A stretch of DNA of 26,649 nt from Rhodospirillaceae bacterium UBA6608. Its GTDB lineage: Bacteria > Pseudomonadota > Alphaproteobacteria > Rhodospirillales_A > Casp-alpha2. Below the pieces are notes generated by a model that searched no databases, was not told the DNA's origin, and was given only the letters and a program-made list of their open reading frames with translations. Location: assembly GCA_002433335.1 (NCBI GenBank), contig DJHY01000085.1, forward strand, positions 895 to 27,543, written 5' to 3'. This document shows positions 8,345-15,721 of this stretch, piece after piece. A program made the position numbers and the translations under genes. Every line of letters begins with the position of its first letter. Within the stretch, counting starts at the first letter, position 1.

Positions 8345-8380
8345 TAACCTTCTGCGCCTATGATCGGGCGCGGAAGGTTA
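8345..8380 (+). promoter_or_regulatory. Hairpin covering the ribosome-binding site of the CLC gene
   Basis: TAACCTTCTGCGCC (8345-8358) pairs with GGCGCGGAAGGTTA (8367-8380) through 14 base pairs including one G-U, around an 8-nt loop. The 3' arm contains the only Shine-Dalgarno-like sequence, GGAAGG (8372-8377), and the A of the assigned ATG. It could repress translation until melted or bound, or serve as a terminator for the phoB transcript (TGGTTATTTC follows, a poor U-tract). A weaker 6-bp inverted repeat, CAATAC/GTATTG, lies at 8311-8329. Confidence 0.5.
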
Positions 8381-10158
8381 TGGTTATTTCACGGTTCAAA
8401 TTCGCGCGGGTGCTATTGGCGGTCCGGCGCGTCATTCGCAACGACCATCTGATCCTGATGGGTTTGTCGTTGGTCGTCGGCTGCGCGTCCGGCGCCGCCG
8501 TCGTCGCCTTTCGCGAAGTCATCACCCTGATCCAACTAGCGGCCTATGGGACCGATTTCGACCGCTTGGCCCAGCATGTCGAAGGCCTGTCCTGGTGGCA
8601 CATTCTGTTGGCGCCGACGGTCGGCGGCCTGATTGTCGGCCTGTTCATCCATTTCTTCATGCCCAACCGGCGGCCCCAGGGCGTCGCCGATGTGGTCGAG
8701 GCCGAACAACTGCGCGGCGGTTGGATGTCGTCCCGGGTCGGGTTCCTGTCCGCCATCGCCAGCGCCTTGTCGATCGGGACGGGCGCCTCCGTCGGCCGCG
8801 AAGGCCCCGCCGTGCACCTGGGCGCGGCGCTGGGGTCTTGGCTGGCCCGTCGGCTGGCGCTGACCCGGTCGCTGAAACGTACCCTATTGGGTTGCGGCGT
8901 TGCGGCGGCGGTCGCCTCGTCATTCAATGCGCCCCTAGCCGGGGCCTTGTTCGCCAACGAAGTGGTGATCGGCCATTACGCGCTGAAGGCCTTCGCCCCG
9001 GTGGTCGTGGCTTCGGTCGCCGGAACCGCGATTTCGCGGCACTGGTTCGGCGATTTTCCGGCCTTCGCCCTGGTCGATAATCCTCTGACCTCGTTCTGGG
9101 AATTTCCCGCCTTTGCCGGGTTGGGCGTGATCAGCGCAATCTGCGCCGTGGCGATGATGCAATCGATCGTGTTGTCGACCTCGCTGGCGGGCAAAGCGCC
9201 CTTGCCCGGCTGGTTGAAACCGGCGGTCGGTGGCCTGGCCGTAGGCTCCATGGCCTTGGTCGCGCCGCAGATTCTGGGTGTCGGCTACGGCGTGACCGAA
9301 GATGCCATGCTGCATTCCTACAGCTTCGGCATGTTGATCGCGATCCTGGTTCTGAAGATCGCCGCCACCGCGATCAGCCTCGGCTGGGGGTTTTCCGGCG
9401 GGGTTTTCTCACCGTCGCTGGTCATCGGGGCCTTGGCGGGCGGGGCATATGGCATCGTCGTGACCGGCATCATGCCCGAACTGTCATCCGGCGTTCCGGC
9501 CTATACCGTGGTTGGGATGGGGGCGGTCGCGGCGGCGGTCCTGGGTGCGCCCATTTCGACCACGCTGATCATTTTCGAAATGACCTCGGATTACACCCTG
9601 ACCCTGGCGGTGATGGTCGCGGTGGTCGTGTCGTCGGAAATCTCCCACCTGTTGTACGACCGGTCGTTCTTCGTCCGACAACTGCGCGAGCGCGGCACGG
9701 ACCTGAAGGAAGGCATCGAATCCGAGGTCATGCAGACCATCACCGTCAACGCCGCCATGCGACACAAGGTCAGCAAGGTGACGATGGCGACCGATCTGGA
9801 GACGCTGCGCCATCTGCTGCAGGATTCGACCGTCGGCGAATTGTTCGTGGTCCATGAGGACGGCACCCTGCATGGCACCATCACGTTGCAGGACCTCAGC
9901 GATTTCGCCTTCGACCATGATCTCGACGGGCTGGTCAACGCCGGGGACGTGGCCCGCCCGCACCCGCCGACCCTGACCCGCCGCGACGACATCGAAACCG
10001 CCGTCGCCGTCATGGACAAATCGGGCGAGACCGTCATTCCCGTGGTCGAAAGCGCCCACGACATGACCCTGGTCGGCGCGGTGACCCACGACGACGTGAT
10101 GACCGAATTCACCCGCGTGCTGATCGAGCGACGGCGCGAGGAACTGGGGCACGAATAA
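8380..10158 (+). CDS. CLC-family chloride channel/transporter with C-terminal CBS domains
   Basis: The 592-residue protein has the CLC membrane domain (to about 430) and a tandem CBS pair (about 450-590). GREGP with the gating glutamate E141, FNAPLAG at 182-188, GGVFSPSL and a late tyrosine (Y426, in LLYDRSF) are all present. Two positions depart from E. coli ClcA: GSGIP is replaced by PQGVA (residues 99-103, same 40-residue spacing to GREGP), so the central serine is glutamine, and the internal proton glutamate (E203 in ClcA) aligns with V195. The substrate is presumably chloride or another small anion. The ATG is only 2 nt from GGAAGG; a GTG at 8410 in frame is an alternative start without a better ribosome site. 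Confidence 0.9.
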   Translation: MVISRFKFARVLLAVRRVIRNDHLILMGLSLVVGCASGAAVVAFREVITLIQLAAYGTDFDRLAQHVEGLSWWHILLAPTVGGLIVGLFIHFFMPNRRPQGVADVVEAEQLRGGWMSSRVGFLSAIASALSIGTGASVGREGPAVHLGAALGSWLARRLALTRSLKRTLLGCGVAAAVASSFNAPLAGALFANEVVIGHYALKAFAPVVVASVAGTAISRHWFGDFPAFALVDNPLTSFWEFPAFAGLGVISAICAVAMMQSIVLSTSLAGKAPLPGWLKPAVGGLAVGSMALVAPQILGVGYGVTEDAMLHSYSFGMLIAILVLKIAATAISLGWGFSGGVFSPSLVIGALAGGAYGIVVTGIMPELSSGVPAYTVVGMGAVAAAVLGAPISTTLIIFEMTSDYTLTLAVMVAVVVSSEISHLLYDRSFFVRQLRERGTDLKEGIESEVMQTITVNAAMRHKVSKVTMATDLETLRHLLQDSTVGELFVVHEDGTLHGTITLQDLSDFAFDHDLDGLVNAGDVARPHPPTLTRRDDIETAVAVMDKSGETVIPVVESAHDMTLVGAVTHDDVMTEFTRVLIERRREELGHE

Positions 10159-10230
10159 CGCCCGCCGCCGTCTTCTCCATAGTCTTCCAGCCATCCCGTT
10201 GCCGAGATGGCATCCCGGACGCCGCCACGT

Positions 10231-10242
10231 TATAAGACGGCA
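10231..10242 (+). promoter_or_regulatory. -10 element abutting the uvrD start codon (possible leaderless mRNA)
   Basis: TATAAG at 10231-10236 ends 5 nt before the ATG at 10242. If used as a -10, transcription would begin at or within a base or two of the ATG. No Shine-Dalgarno sequence is visible upstream of this start. The -35 region (near 10208-10213) is poor, so this is tentative. Confidence 0.35.
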
Positions 10243-12527
10243 TGTCTGATTCTCCGTCCTTCACGCCCGCGCCGCCGGCGCCGATGACCGCCCCCTATCT
10301 GACGGGCCTGAACGAAAGCCAGTCCGCGGCGGTCGAGGCCGTGGACGGCCCGGTGCTGGTCCTGGCCGGCGCCGGAACCGGCAAAACCCGGGTGCTGACC
10401 ACGCGCCTGGCCCATATTCTGATGCAGCGCAAAGCCCGGCCCTGGGAAATCCTGGCCGTGACCTTCACCAACAAGGCCGCGCGCGAAATGAAGGAACGGG
10501 TCGGCCGCCTGATCGGCGCGCCGGTCGAGGGCTGGTGGGTCGGCACCTTTCACGCCATCGGGGCGCGGCTGCTGCGCGCCAATGCGGAATTGGTCGGCCG
10601 GGCCCCCAATTTCACCATTCTGGACGCCGACGATCAGCCCCGCCTGGTCAAGCAACTGCTGGAAGCGATGGGGATCGAGGACAAGCGCTGGCCGCCGCGC
10701 ATCGTCTCCGGCGCGATCCAACGTTGGAAGGATCGCGGCCTGCTGCCCGACAAACTGCCTGCGGACGAAGCCCAAACCCTGTGCGACGGTAAGGGACAGG
10801 AGATCTACAAAGCCTATCAGGATCGGCTGGAGGCGCTGAACGCCTGCGACTTCGGCGACCTGCTGCTGCTTTGCCTGGACCTGTTCCAACGCCATCCCGA
10901 GGTGTTGGCCAAGTATCAGGGCCAGTTCAAATACATCATGGTCGACGAGTATCAGGATACCAACGTCGCCCAATACCTATGGCTTCGCATGCTGGCCCAG
11001 GCGCATAAGAACATCTGCTGCGTCGGCGACGACGACCAATCGATCTATTCCTGGCGCGGGGCCGAGGTCGGCAACATCCTGCGCTTTGAAAAAGATTTCC
11101 CGGGCGCCACAGTGGTCCGGTTGGAGCGCAACTACCGTTCGACCTCGCACATCCTGGCCGCCGCCTCGGGCCTGATCGCCCATAACGACGACCGCCTGGG
11201 CAAGACCCTGTGGACCGAGGAAAACGACGGCGACCCCGTGGTCGTGCGCGGCGTCTGGGACGGCGACGAAGAAGCCCGCGTGGTCGGCGAGGAAATCGAA
11301 AGCCTGCAGGCCAAGGGCCATCACCTGAACGAGATCGCGGTCCTGGTCCGCGCCGGGTTCCAGACCCGCGAATTCGAAGAACGCCTGATCACCCTGGGCG
11401 TGCCCTACCGCGTGGTCGGCGGCCCCCGGTTCTATGAGCGCCAGGAAATCCGCGATGCCATTGCCTATCTGCGCGTATTGGCGCAGCCGTCGGACGATCT
11501 AGCGTTCGAACGGATCTTCAACCTGCCGAAGCGCGGCCTGGGCGACGCCACCCTGCAGGCCATGCACCTGCACGCCCGTGCCCGGGGCCTGCCCCTGACC
11601 GTGGCGGCGCGGGAATTGTGCAGCACCGATGAATTGAAGCCAAAGGCGCGCCAGACCCTGACCGCGCTGCTCGACGATTTCGAACGCTGGCGCGCCCTGG
11701 CCGGGGTGACCGACCATGTCGATGTGGTCAAGACCGTGCTGGACGAAAGCGGCTACACCGGGATGTGGCGCGAAAGCAAAGCGCCTGAGGCATCGGGGCG
11801 GTTGGAGAACCTCAAGGAACTGGTCGTCGCCCTGGAAGATTTCGAAAACCTGGGCGGGTTCCTGGAGCACGTCAGCCTGGTCATGGACAACGAGGACAAT
11901 CCCTCCGAGGAAAAGGTCTCGCTGATGACCCTGCACAGCGCCAAGGGCCTGGAGTTCGAGACCGTGTTCCTGCCCGGCTGGGAAGAAGGCCTGTTCCCCC
12001 ATCAGCGCGCCTTGGACGAAGGCGGCCTGCCGGCGTTGGAAGAAGAACGCCGCTTGGCCTATGTCGGCCTGACCCGGGCGCGCAAACGGGCGACCGTTTC
12101 CTACGCCGCCAACCGGCGGGTCTACGGACAATGGCAAAGCGCCCTACCGTCGCGGTTCATCGAGGAACTGCCCGACGCCAATGTCGAACGCAATCAGGAA
12201 CAAGGCCTGTATTCGGGCGGCGGTTACGGCGGCCTGAACGACGCTGGGTTCGGGGGCGGTTTCGGCGGTGGCTTCGGGGGCGGCGGCAATTTCCGGCGGC
12301 GCGGCGGATCGCGCGCCGGACGATTGGCCGATAAGACGGTCAACGGAGATTGGCGCGTGGCCGAGCGCAAGGCCGACGAAGGCGACCTAGCCCTTGGCAC
12401 CCGCGTGTTTCATCAGAAATTCGGCTACGGCCGGATCGTCGCCAAAGACGGTGATAAATTGCAGATCGCGTTCGAGAAAGCCGGGATCAAGAAAGTCATG
12501 AGCAGTTTTGTCGAGGCCGCGTCGTGA
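10242..12527 (+). CDS. uvrD: UvrD/PcrA-type superfamily 1A DNA helicase
   Basis: The 761-residue 3'-5' helicase acts in nucleotide-excision and mismatch repair and in clearing proteins or polymerases from DNA. SF1 motifs appear in order: Walker A AGAGTGKT (about 42-49), the DEYQDTN motif II (about 235), DDQSIYSWRGA motif III, RLERNYRS motif IV, LHSAKGLEFETVF motif V (about 563) and VGLTRARKRA motif VI. A glycine-rich linker at about 657-693 contains repeated GFGGG units and an RRRGG patch, then a Tudor-like C-terminal domain (GTRVFHQKFGYGRIV) of the kind that contacts RNA polymerase in PcrA. An internal ATG at 10284 is a possible alternative start. The TGA overlaps the GTG of the next gene. 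Confidence 0.93.
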   Translation: MSDSPSFTPAPPAPMTAPYLTGLNESQSAAVEAVDGPVLVLAGAGTGKTRVLTTRLAHILMQRKARPWEILAVTFTNKAAREMKERVGRLIGAPVEGWWVGTFHAIGARLLRANAELVGRAPNFTILDADDQPRLVKQLLEAMGIEDKRWPPRIVSGAIQRWKDRGLLPDKLPADEAQTLCDGKGQEIYKAYQDRLEALNACDFGDLLLLCLDLFQRHPEVLAKYQGQFKYIMVDEYQDTNVAQYLWLRMLAQAHKNICCVGDDDQSIYSWRGAEVGNILRFEKDFPGATVVRLERNYRSTSHILAAASGLIAHNDDRLGKTLWTEENDGDPVVVRGVWDGDEEARVVGEEIESLQAKGHHLNEIAVLVRAGFQTREFEERLITLGVPYRVVGGPRFYERQEIRDAIAYLRVLAQPSDDLAFERIFNLPKRGLGDATLQAMHLHARARGLPLTVAARELCSTDELKPKARQTLTALLDDFERWRALAGVTDHVDVVKTVLDESGYTGMWRESKAPEASGRLENLKELVVALEDFENLGGFLEHVSLVMDNEDNPSEEKVSLMTLHSAKGLEFETVFLPGWEEGLFPHQRALDEGGLPALEEERRLAYVGLTRARKRATVSYAANRRVYGQWQSALPSRFIEELPDANVERNQEQGLYSGGGYGGLNDAGFGGGFGGGFGGGGNFRRRGGSRAGRLADKTVNGDWRVAERKADEGDLALGTRVFHQKFGYGRIVAKDGDKLQIAFEKAGIKKVMSSFVEAAS

Positions 12528-13426
12528 GCAGCGCGGACCAACGTTTCCTGTGGTCCATCGCGTTTCAGACGGGCCCCGCCGAAGTCCCCTTCCTGGAGGC
12601 CTGCCTGGAACCGATCTGCGTCAGCGTTTCGGCCTTCGACCCGGAAGACAACGGCAGTTGGCGGACCGAAGGCATCACCACCGACGAGCCTGACCGCGCC
12701 CTGTTGAAATCAGCCCTCAACGCGGCCTTTCCCGACGGTGACGCGCCGACGCCGGTGATCGACCTGATCCCGCCCCGCGACTGGGTTAAGGAAAACGTGT
12801 TCGAGTTTCCACCGCTTTCGGTCGGACGGTTTTTCATCCACGGCTCCCATTACGATGGGCCTGTTCCGGGCGGGGTCATTCCCCTGCTGCTCGACGCGGG
12901 TACGGCCTTCGGCTCGGGCGAGCATGGCTCGACCGCCGGCTGCCTGACCTGCATCGGCGACCTGGCGCGCCGCTTCACCCCGGCGCGGGTGCTCGACATG
13001 GGATGCGGCTCGGGCATCTTGGGCATCGCCGCCGCCGCGTTGTGGAATGTGCCGGTCGTCGCCACGGATATCGACGACGAAGCCACCCGCGTCACCGCCA
13101 TGAATGCCGATCGCAACGGCGTCGGCCATCTGGTCACCGCGGTCGCCGCCCCCGGTTATCGCGCCCCCGTGGTCCGCGCCGCGGCCCCTTATGACTTGAT
13201 CGTAGAAAATATCCTGGCCCGACCGATCCGCCGCCTGTCCCGCGACCTGGCGCAGCATCTGGCCCCCGGCGGGTATGCCGTGCTGTCGGGCCTAGTGGTG
13301 CGCGATGCCCCCCTGGTGATCACCGCCCATCGGCGGCAGGGCATGCGGTTGGTTCGGCACGTCACCATCAACGGTTGGCGGACCTTGGTCCTGCGTAAGC
13401 CGCTTAGCCTCCCTTCAGAGATTTAA
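12524..13426 (+). CDS. prmA: Ribosomal protein L11 methyltransferase PrmA
   Basis: The 300-residue protein would methylate ribosomal protein L11 using S-adenosylmethionine. The C-terminal half is a class I methyltransferase: motif I LDMGCGSGILG at about residues 157-167, the acidic end of strand 2 in VATDID, and the PrmA catalytic-loop motif ENILARP at about 228. The GSGEHGST segment before motif I is the counterpart of GTGTHPTT in E. coli PrmA. The N-terminal 110 residues would be the L11-recognition domain and are more divergent. It starts with GTG in a 4-nt overlap with uvrD (GTGA), indicating translational coupling. Its 3' end overlaps the convergent photolyase gene by 23 nt. Confidence 0.88.
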   Translation: MSSADQRFLWSIAFQTGPAEVPFLEACLEPICVSVSAFDPEDNGSWRTEGITTDEPDRALLKSALNAAFPDGDAPTPVIDLIPPRDWVKENVFEFPPLSVGRFFIHGSHYDGPVPGGVIPLLLDAGTAFGSGEHGSTAGCLTCIGDLARRFTPARVLDMGCGSGILGIAAAALWNVPVVATDIDDEATRVTAMNADRNGVGHLVTAVAAPGYRAPVVRAAAPYDLIVENILARPIRRLSRDLAQHLAPGGYAVLSGLVVRDAPLVITAHRRQGMRLVRHVTINGWRTLVLRKPLSLPSEI

Positions 13427-14849
13427 AGGCCTGCAGCGCCCGTTCACGGGCGAACTTATGGTCGATCACGGGCCGGGGATAGTCGCGCCCCAGATCGACA
13501 CCCGCGCCGGACAACACGATCGACGGCGCCATCCAGGGGGCATGCAGGTATTTATCCGGCAGGCCCGCAACCTCGGGCACCCAATGGCGGACATAGCCGC
13601 CCAGGGCATCGAACTTTTCACCCTGAAGCATCGGATTGAAGATGCGGAAATAGGGCGCGGCATCGGCCCCGCAGCCCGCAACCCATTGCCAATTGAACGG
13701 GTTCGAGGCCGGATCGGCATCCAGCAGGCAATCCCAGAACCAGGCCTCGCCCGCCTGCCAGGGCTGCAACAGATGTTTGACCAGGAACGAAGCCACGACC
13801 ATCCGCACCCGATTATGCATGGTTCCCGTGATCCATAATTCGCGCATCCCCGCATCGACGATCGGATAACCGGTCTGGCCGCGCTGCCAGGCGCGCAGCA
13901 AATCCGCATCGGGCTGCCAGGGGAAATTCGCGAACTTGCCGTCCATGGGCTCGGTCGTCAGGTCCGGCGCATGGAAATGCACATGATGGGCGAATTCCCG
14001 CCACATCAATTCCTTCAGGAAGGTCTCGCGCCCCGCACCGGCGGGGGTGGCCGCGACCGTCGTCCGCCAAATCTCGCGCGGGCCGATATCGCCCCAGGCG
14101 AGATGCGGTGATAGACCCGAAGTAACGGGAATTGAGGGGAAATCCCGCTCCGCGTCATAGCGTTCGACCGCGTCGTCCAGGAAATCCGCCAGCCGCGCCC
14201 GCGCGCCCGCCGAGCCGGGCGTCCAGAGATCGCGGAACCCGGCGGCCCAATCGGGCGCCGTCGGCAATAGGGCCCAATCGGCCAGGGCGTCGCTATCGAT
14301 TGATACGGAAGGCTGCGTCAACGCAGTGGGGGCCGCGACGGGCGGCGGCGGGTCGCCGAGTTCGCGTCCGGCCTGCCAAAACCGGGTGAAGACCTTGAAC
14401 CAGCTTCCGGCCTTGGTCTTGATCTCCCAAGGTTCGAACAGCAGCGAGGCATTGAAGCTTTCGGCATCGATCCCGCGCGCCTTCAGATCGCTTTTGATCT
14501 CGGCATCGCGGGCCACGGCCCCGGGCTCGTAACAGCGGTTCCAATAGACGGCTTGCCCGCCGGTTTCGGAAAGGACGGCGTCCAACACGCGGCCCGCCGG
14601 ACCGCGCCGCAGGATCAGTCGCCCGCCCAGGGCCGCCAAATCGTCGGCCAGCCCCGCCAGGGAATGATGCAGCCACCAACGGGACGCCCCGCCAGGCGAA
14701 CGCGGCGACGGCCCCTCGCCCTCGCCTTCGTCGAGAATGAACAGGGCGACGACAGGGCCCTTGGCCGCCGCGCGGGAAAGGGCCGGGTTGTCCGTCACGC
14801 GGAGATCGCGTCGGAACCAGACGATTGTGGGCGGCGGCGCATCGGTCAT
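13404..14849 (-). CDS. phrB: Class I deoxyribodipyrimidine photolyase
   Basis: The 481-residue flavoprotein uses blue or near-UV light to split cyclobutane pyrimidine dimers. The N-terminal antenna domain begins IVWFRRDLRVTDNPAL. The FAD domain carries the class I signature from TGYPIVDAGMRELWITGTMH through NRVRMVVAS, and NWQWVAGCGADAAPYFR further on. A 6-4 photolyase or cryptochrome cannot be wholly excluded, but NWQW with the adjacent GCG is typical of bacterial CPD enzymes. The start lacks a clear Shine-Dalgarno site. It lies 87 nt downstream of dps on the same strand, so it may be read from the dps promoter. The C-terminal codons overlap the end of prmA tail to tail. Confidence 0.92.
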   Translation of the reverse strand: MTDAPPPTIVWFRRDLRVTDNPALSRAAAKGPVVALFILDEGEGEGPSPRSPGGASRWWLHHSLAGLADDLAALGGRLILRRGPAGRVLDAVLSETGGQAVYWNRCYEPGAVARDAEIKSDLKARGIDAESFNASLLFEPWEIKTKAGSWFKVFTRFWQAGRELGDPPPPVAAPTALTQPSVSIDSDALADWALLPTAPDWAAGFRDLWTPGSAGARARLADFLDDAVERYDAERDFPSIPVTSGLSPHLAWGDIGPREIWRTTVAATPAGAGRETFLKELMWREFAHHVHFHAPDLTTEPMDGKFANFPWQPDADLLRAWQRGQTGYPIVDAGMRELWITGTMHNRVRMVVASFLVKHLLQPWQAGEAWFWDCLLDADPASNPFNWQWVAGCGADAAPYFRIFNPMLQGEKFDALGGYVRHWVPEVAGLPDKYLHAPWMAPSIVLSGAGVDLGRDYPRPVIDHKFARERALQAFKSLKGG

Positions 14850-14936
14850 GGCGGCGGATAAAATCCCAATTGGATATCGACCGCCCTATGCTACGCGATG
14901 CTGCCGCCGGATTCAGCCCTGAGCGTCGCGCCCCTG

Positions 14937-15455
14937 CTATTCCAGCAAGGACCGCAGCATCCAGGCCGCCTTTTCATGGACCTGCATGCGCTGGGTCAGC
15001 AGGTCCGCCGTCGGCTCGTCGCTGGCCTTATCCGCGAGCGGGAAGATCTTGCGCGCCGTGCGGACGACCGCTTCCTGACCGGCGACCAGATCGGCGATCA
15101 TGTCCTTGGCCGGGGGCACCCCCTCGCTTTCCTTGATCGACGACAGCTTGGCGTATTGCTTGTAGCTGCCCGGCGCCGGGTATCCGAGGGTCCGGATCCG
15201 CTCGGCGATTTCGTCCACCGCCAGGGCCAGTTCCGTGTATTGCGTCTCGAACATGAGATGCAGGGCGTTAAACATCGGGCCGGTGACGTTCCAGTGGTAG
15301 TTATGGGTTTTCAGGTACAGCGTGTAGGTGTCAGCCAACAGGTGCGACAAGCCGTCGGCGATGGCCTTGCGTTCCTTGGCGCTGATGCCGATGTCGATTT
15401 CCTTCGCCTTGGCAGGGGCTTTGGCGGGACGGGATTTTGCTTTCGTGGCAGCCAT
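14937..15455 (-). CDS. dps: Dps-family ferritin-like DNA protection protein
   Basis: The 172-residue protein belongs to the Dps/miniferritin family, 12-subunit shells that oxidise and store iron with peroxide and shield DNA. The ferroxidase-site pattern is present: [10 protein letters not shown], then [10 protein letters not shown], i.e. the W-N-V-G, LH and FE positions that build the inter-subunit site. The N-terminal tail is rich in lysine, alanine and proline ([14 protein letters not shown]), as in Dps proteins that bind DNA through this tail. I set the start at the ATG at 15455, with AAGGAG 8 nt upstream; a GTG at 15464 would overlap that site. It is divergent from the aldehyde dehydrogenase gene, and the photolyase follows. 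Confidence 0.93.
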   Translation of the reverse strand: MAATKAKSRPAKAPAKAKEIDIGISAKERKAIADGLSHLLADTYTLYLKTHNYHWNVTGPMFNALHLMFETQYTELALAVDEIAERIRTLGYPAPGSYKQYAKLSSIKESEGVPPAKDMIADLVAGQEAVVRTARKIFPLADKASDEPTADLLTQRMQVHEKAAWMLRSLLE

Positions 15456-15721
15456 GATCTTCACTCCTTCGTTTCTGCATCGCCCCGGCCCCGATTAGAC
15501 GGTCGATCGGCGATGAACTTTATATAATAATTTTAATTTTCAATTTCACATTGATTCCGATCAATTCCGCGCATTTTCACCAACCGATCGGAACCCGCCA
15601 ATTCAAGACAGAAAATAGTCCCCCGGGCCGTACGGCTGGCGCGACGGAGGACCCGTGTTGTAGGCTGACCGCAAACAAGGCCGCCAAGGCCGTGACCATC
15701 TTTGCAGAAGAGGAAGGAAGT
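15456..15721. promoter_or_regulatory. Divergent promoter region, dps / aldehyde dehydrogenase
   Basis: This 266-nt gap carries an unusually AT-rich block at 15517-15550, which on the minus strand includes TATAAA, a fair -10 for dps. Next to it is a perfect inverted repeat, ATTGAT-TCCG-ATCAAT (15550-15565), a candidate operator. The remaining 150 nt before the aldehyde dehydrogenase gene are GC-rich and in frame with it, but show no clear start codon with a ribosome site until 15722. Confidence 0.4.

Noticed and set aside
12245..12295. Short tandem GGC/TTC-rich repeat as a separate repeat element
   Set aside because: It lies inside the uvrD frame and simply encodes the glycine-rich linker; it is treated under that gene.
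15551..15721. N-terminal extension of the aldehyde dehydrogenase
   Set aside because: The extra 57 residues have no ALDH similarity, and the ATG at 15722 has a strong ribosome site.
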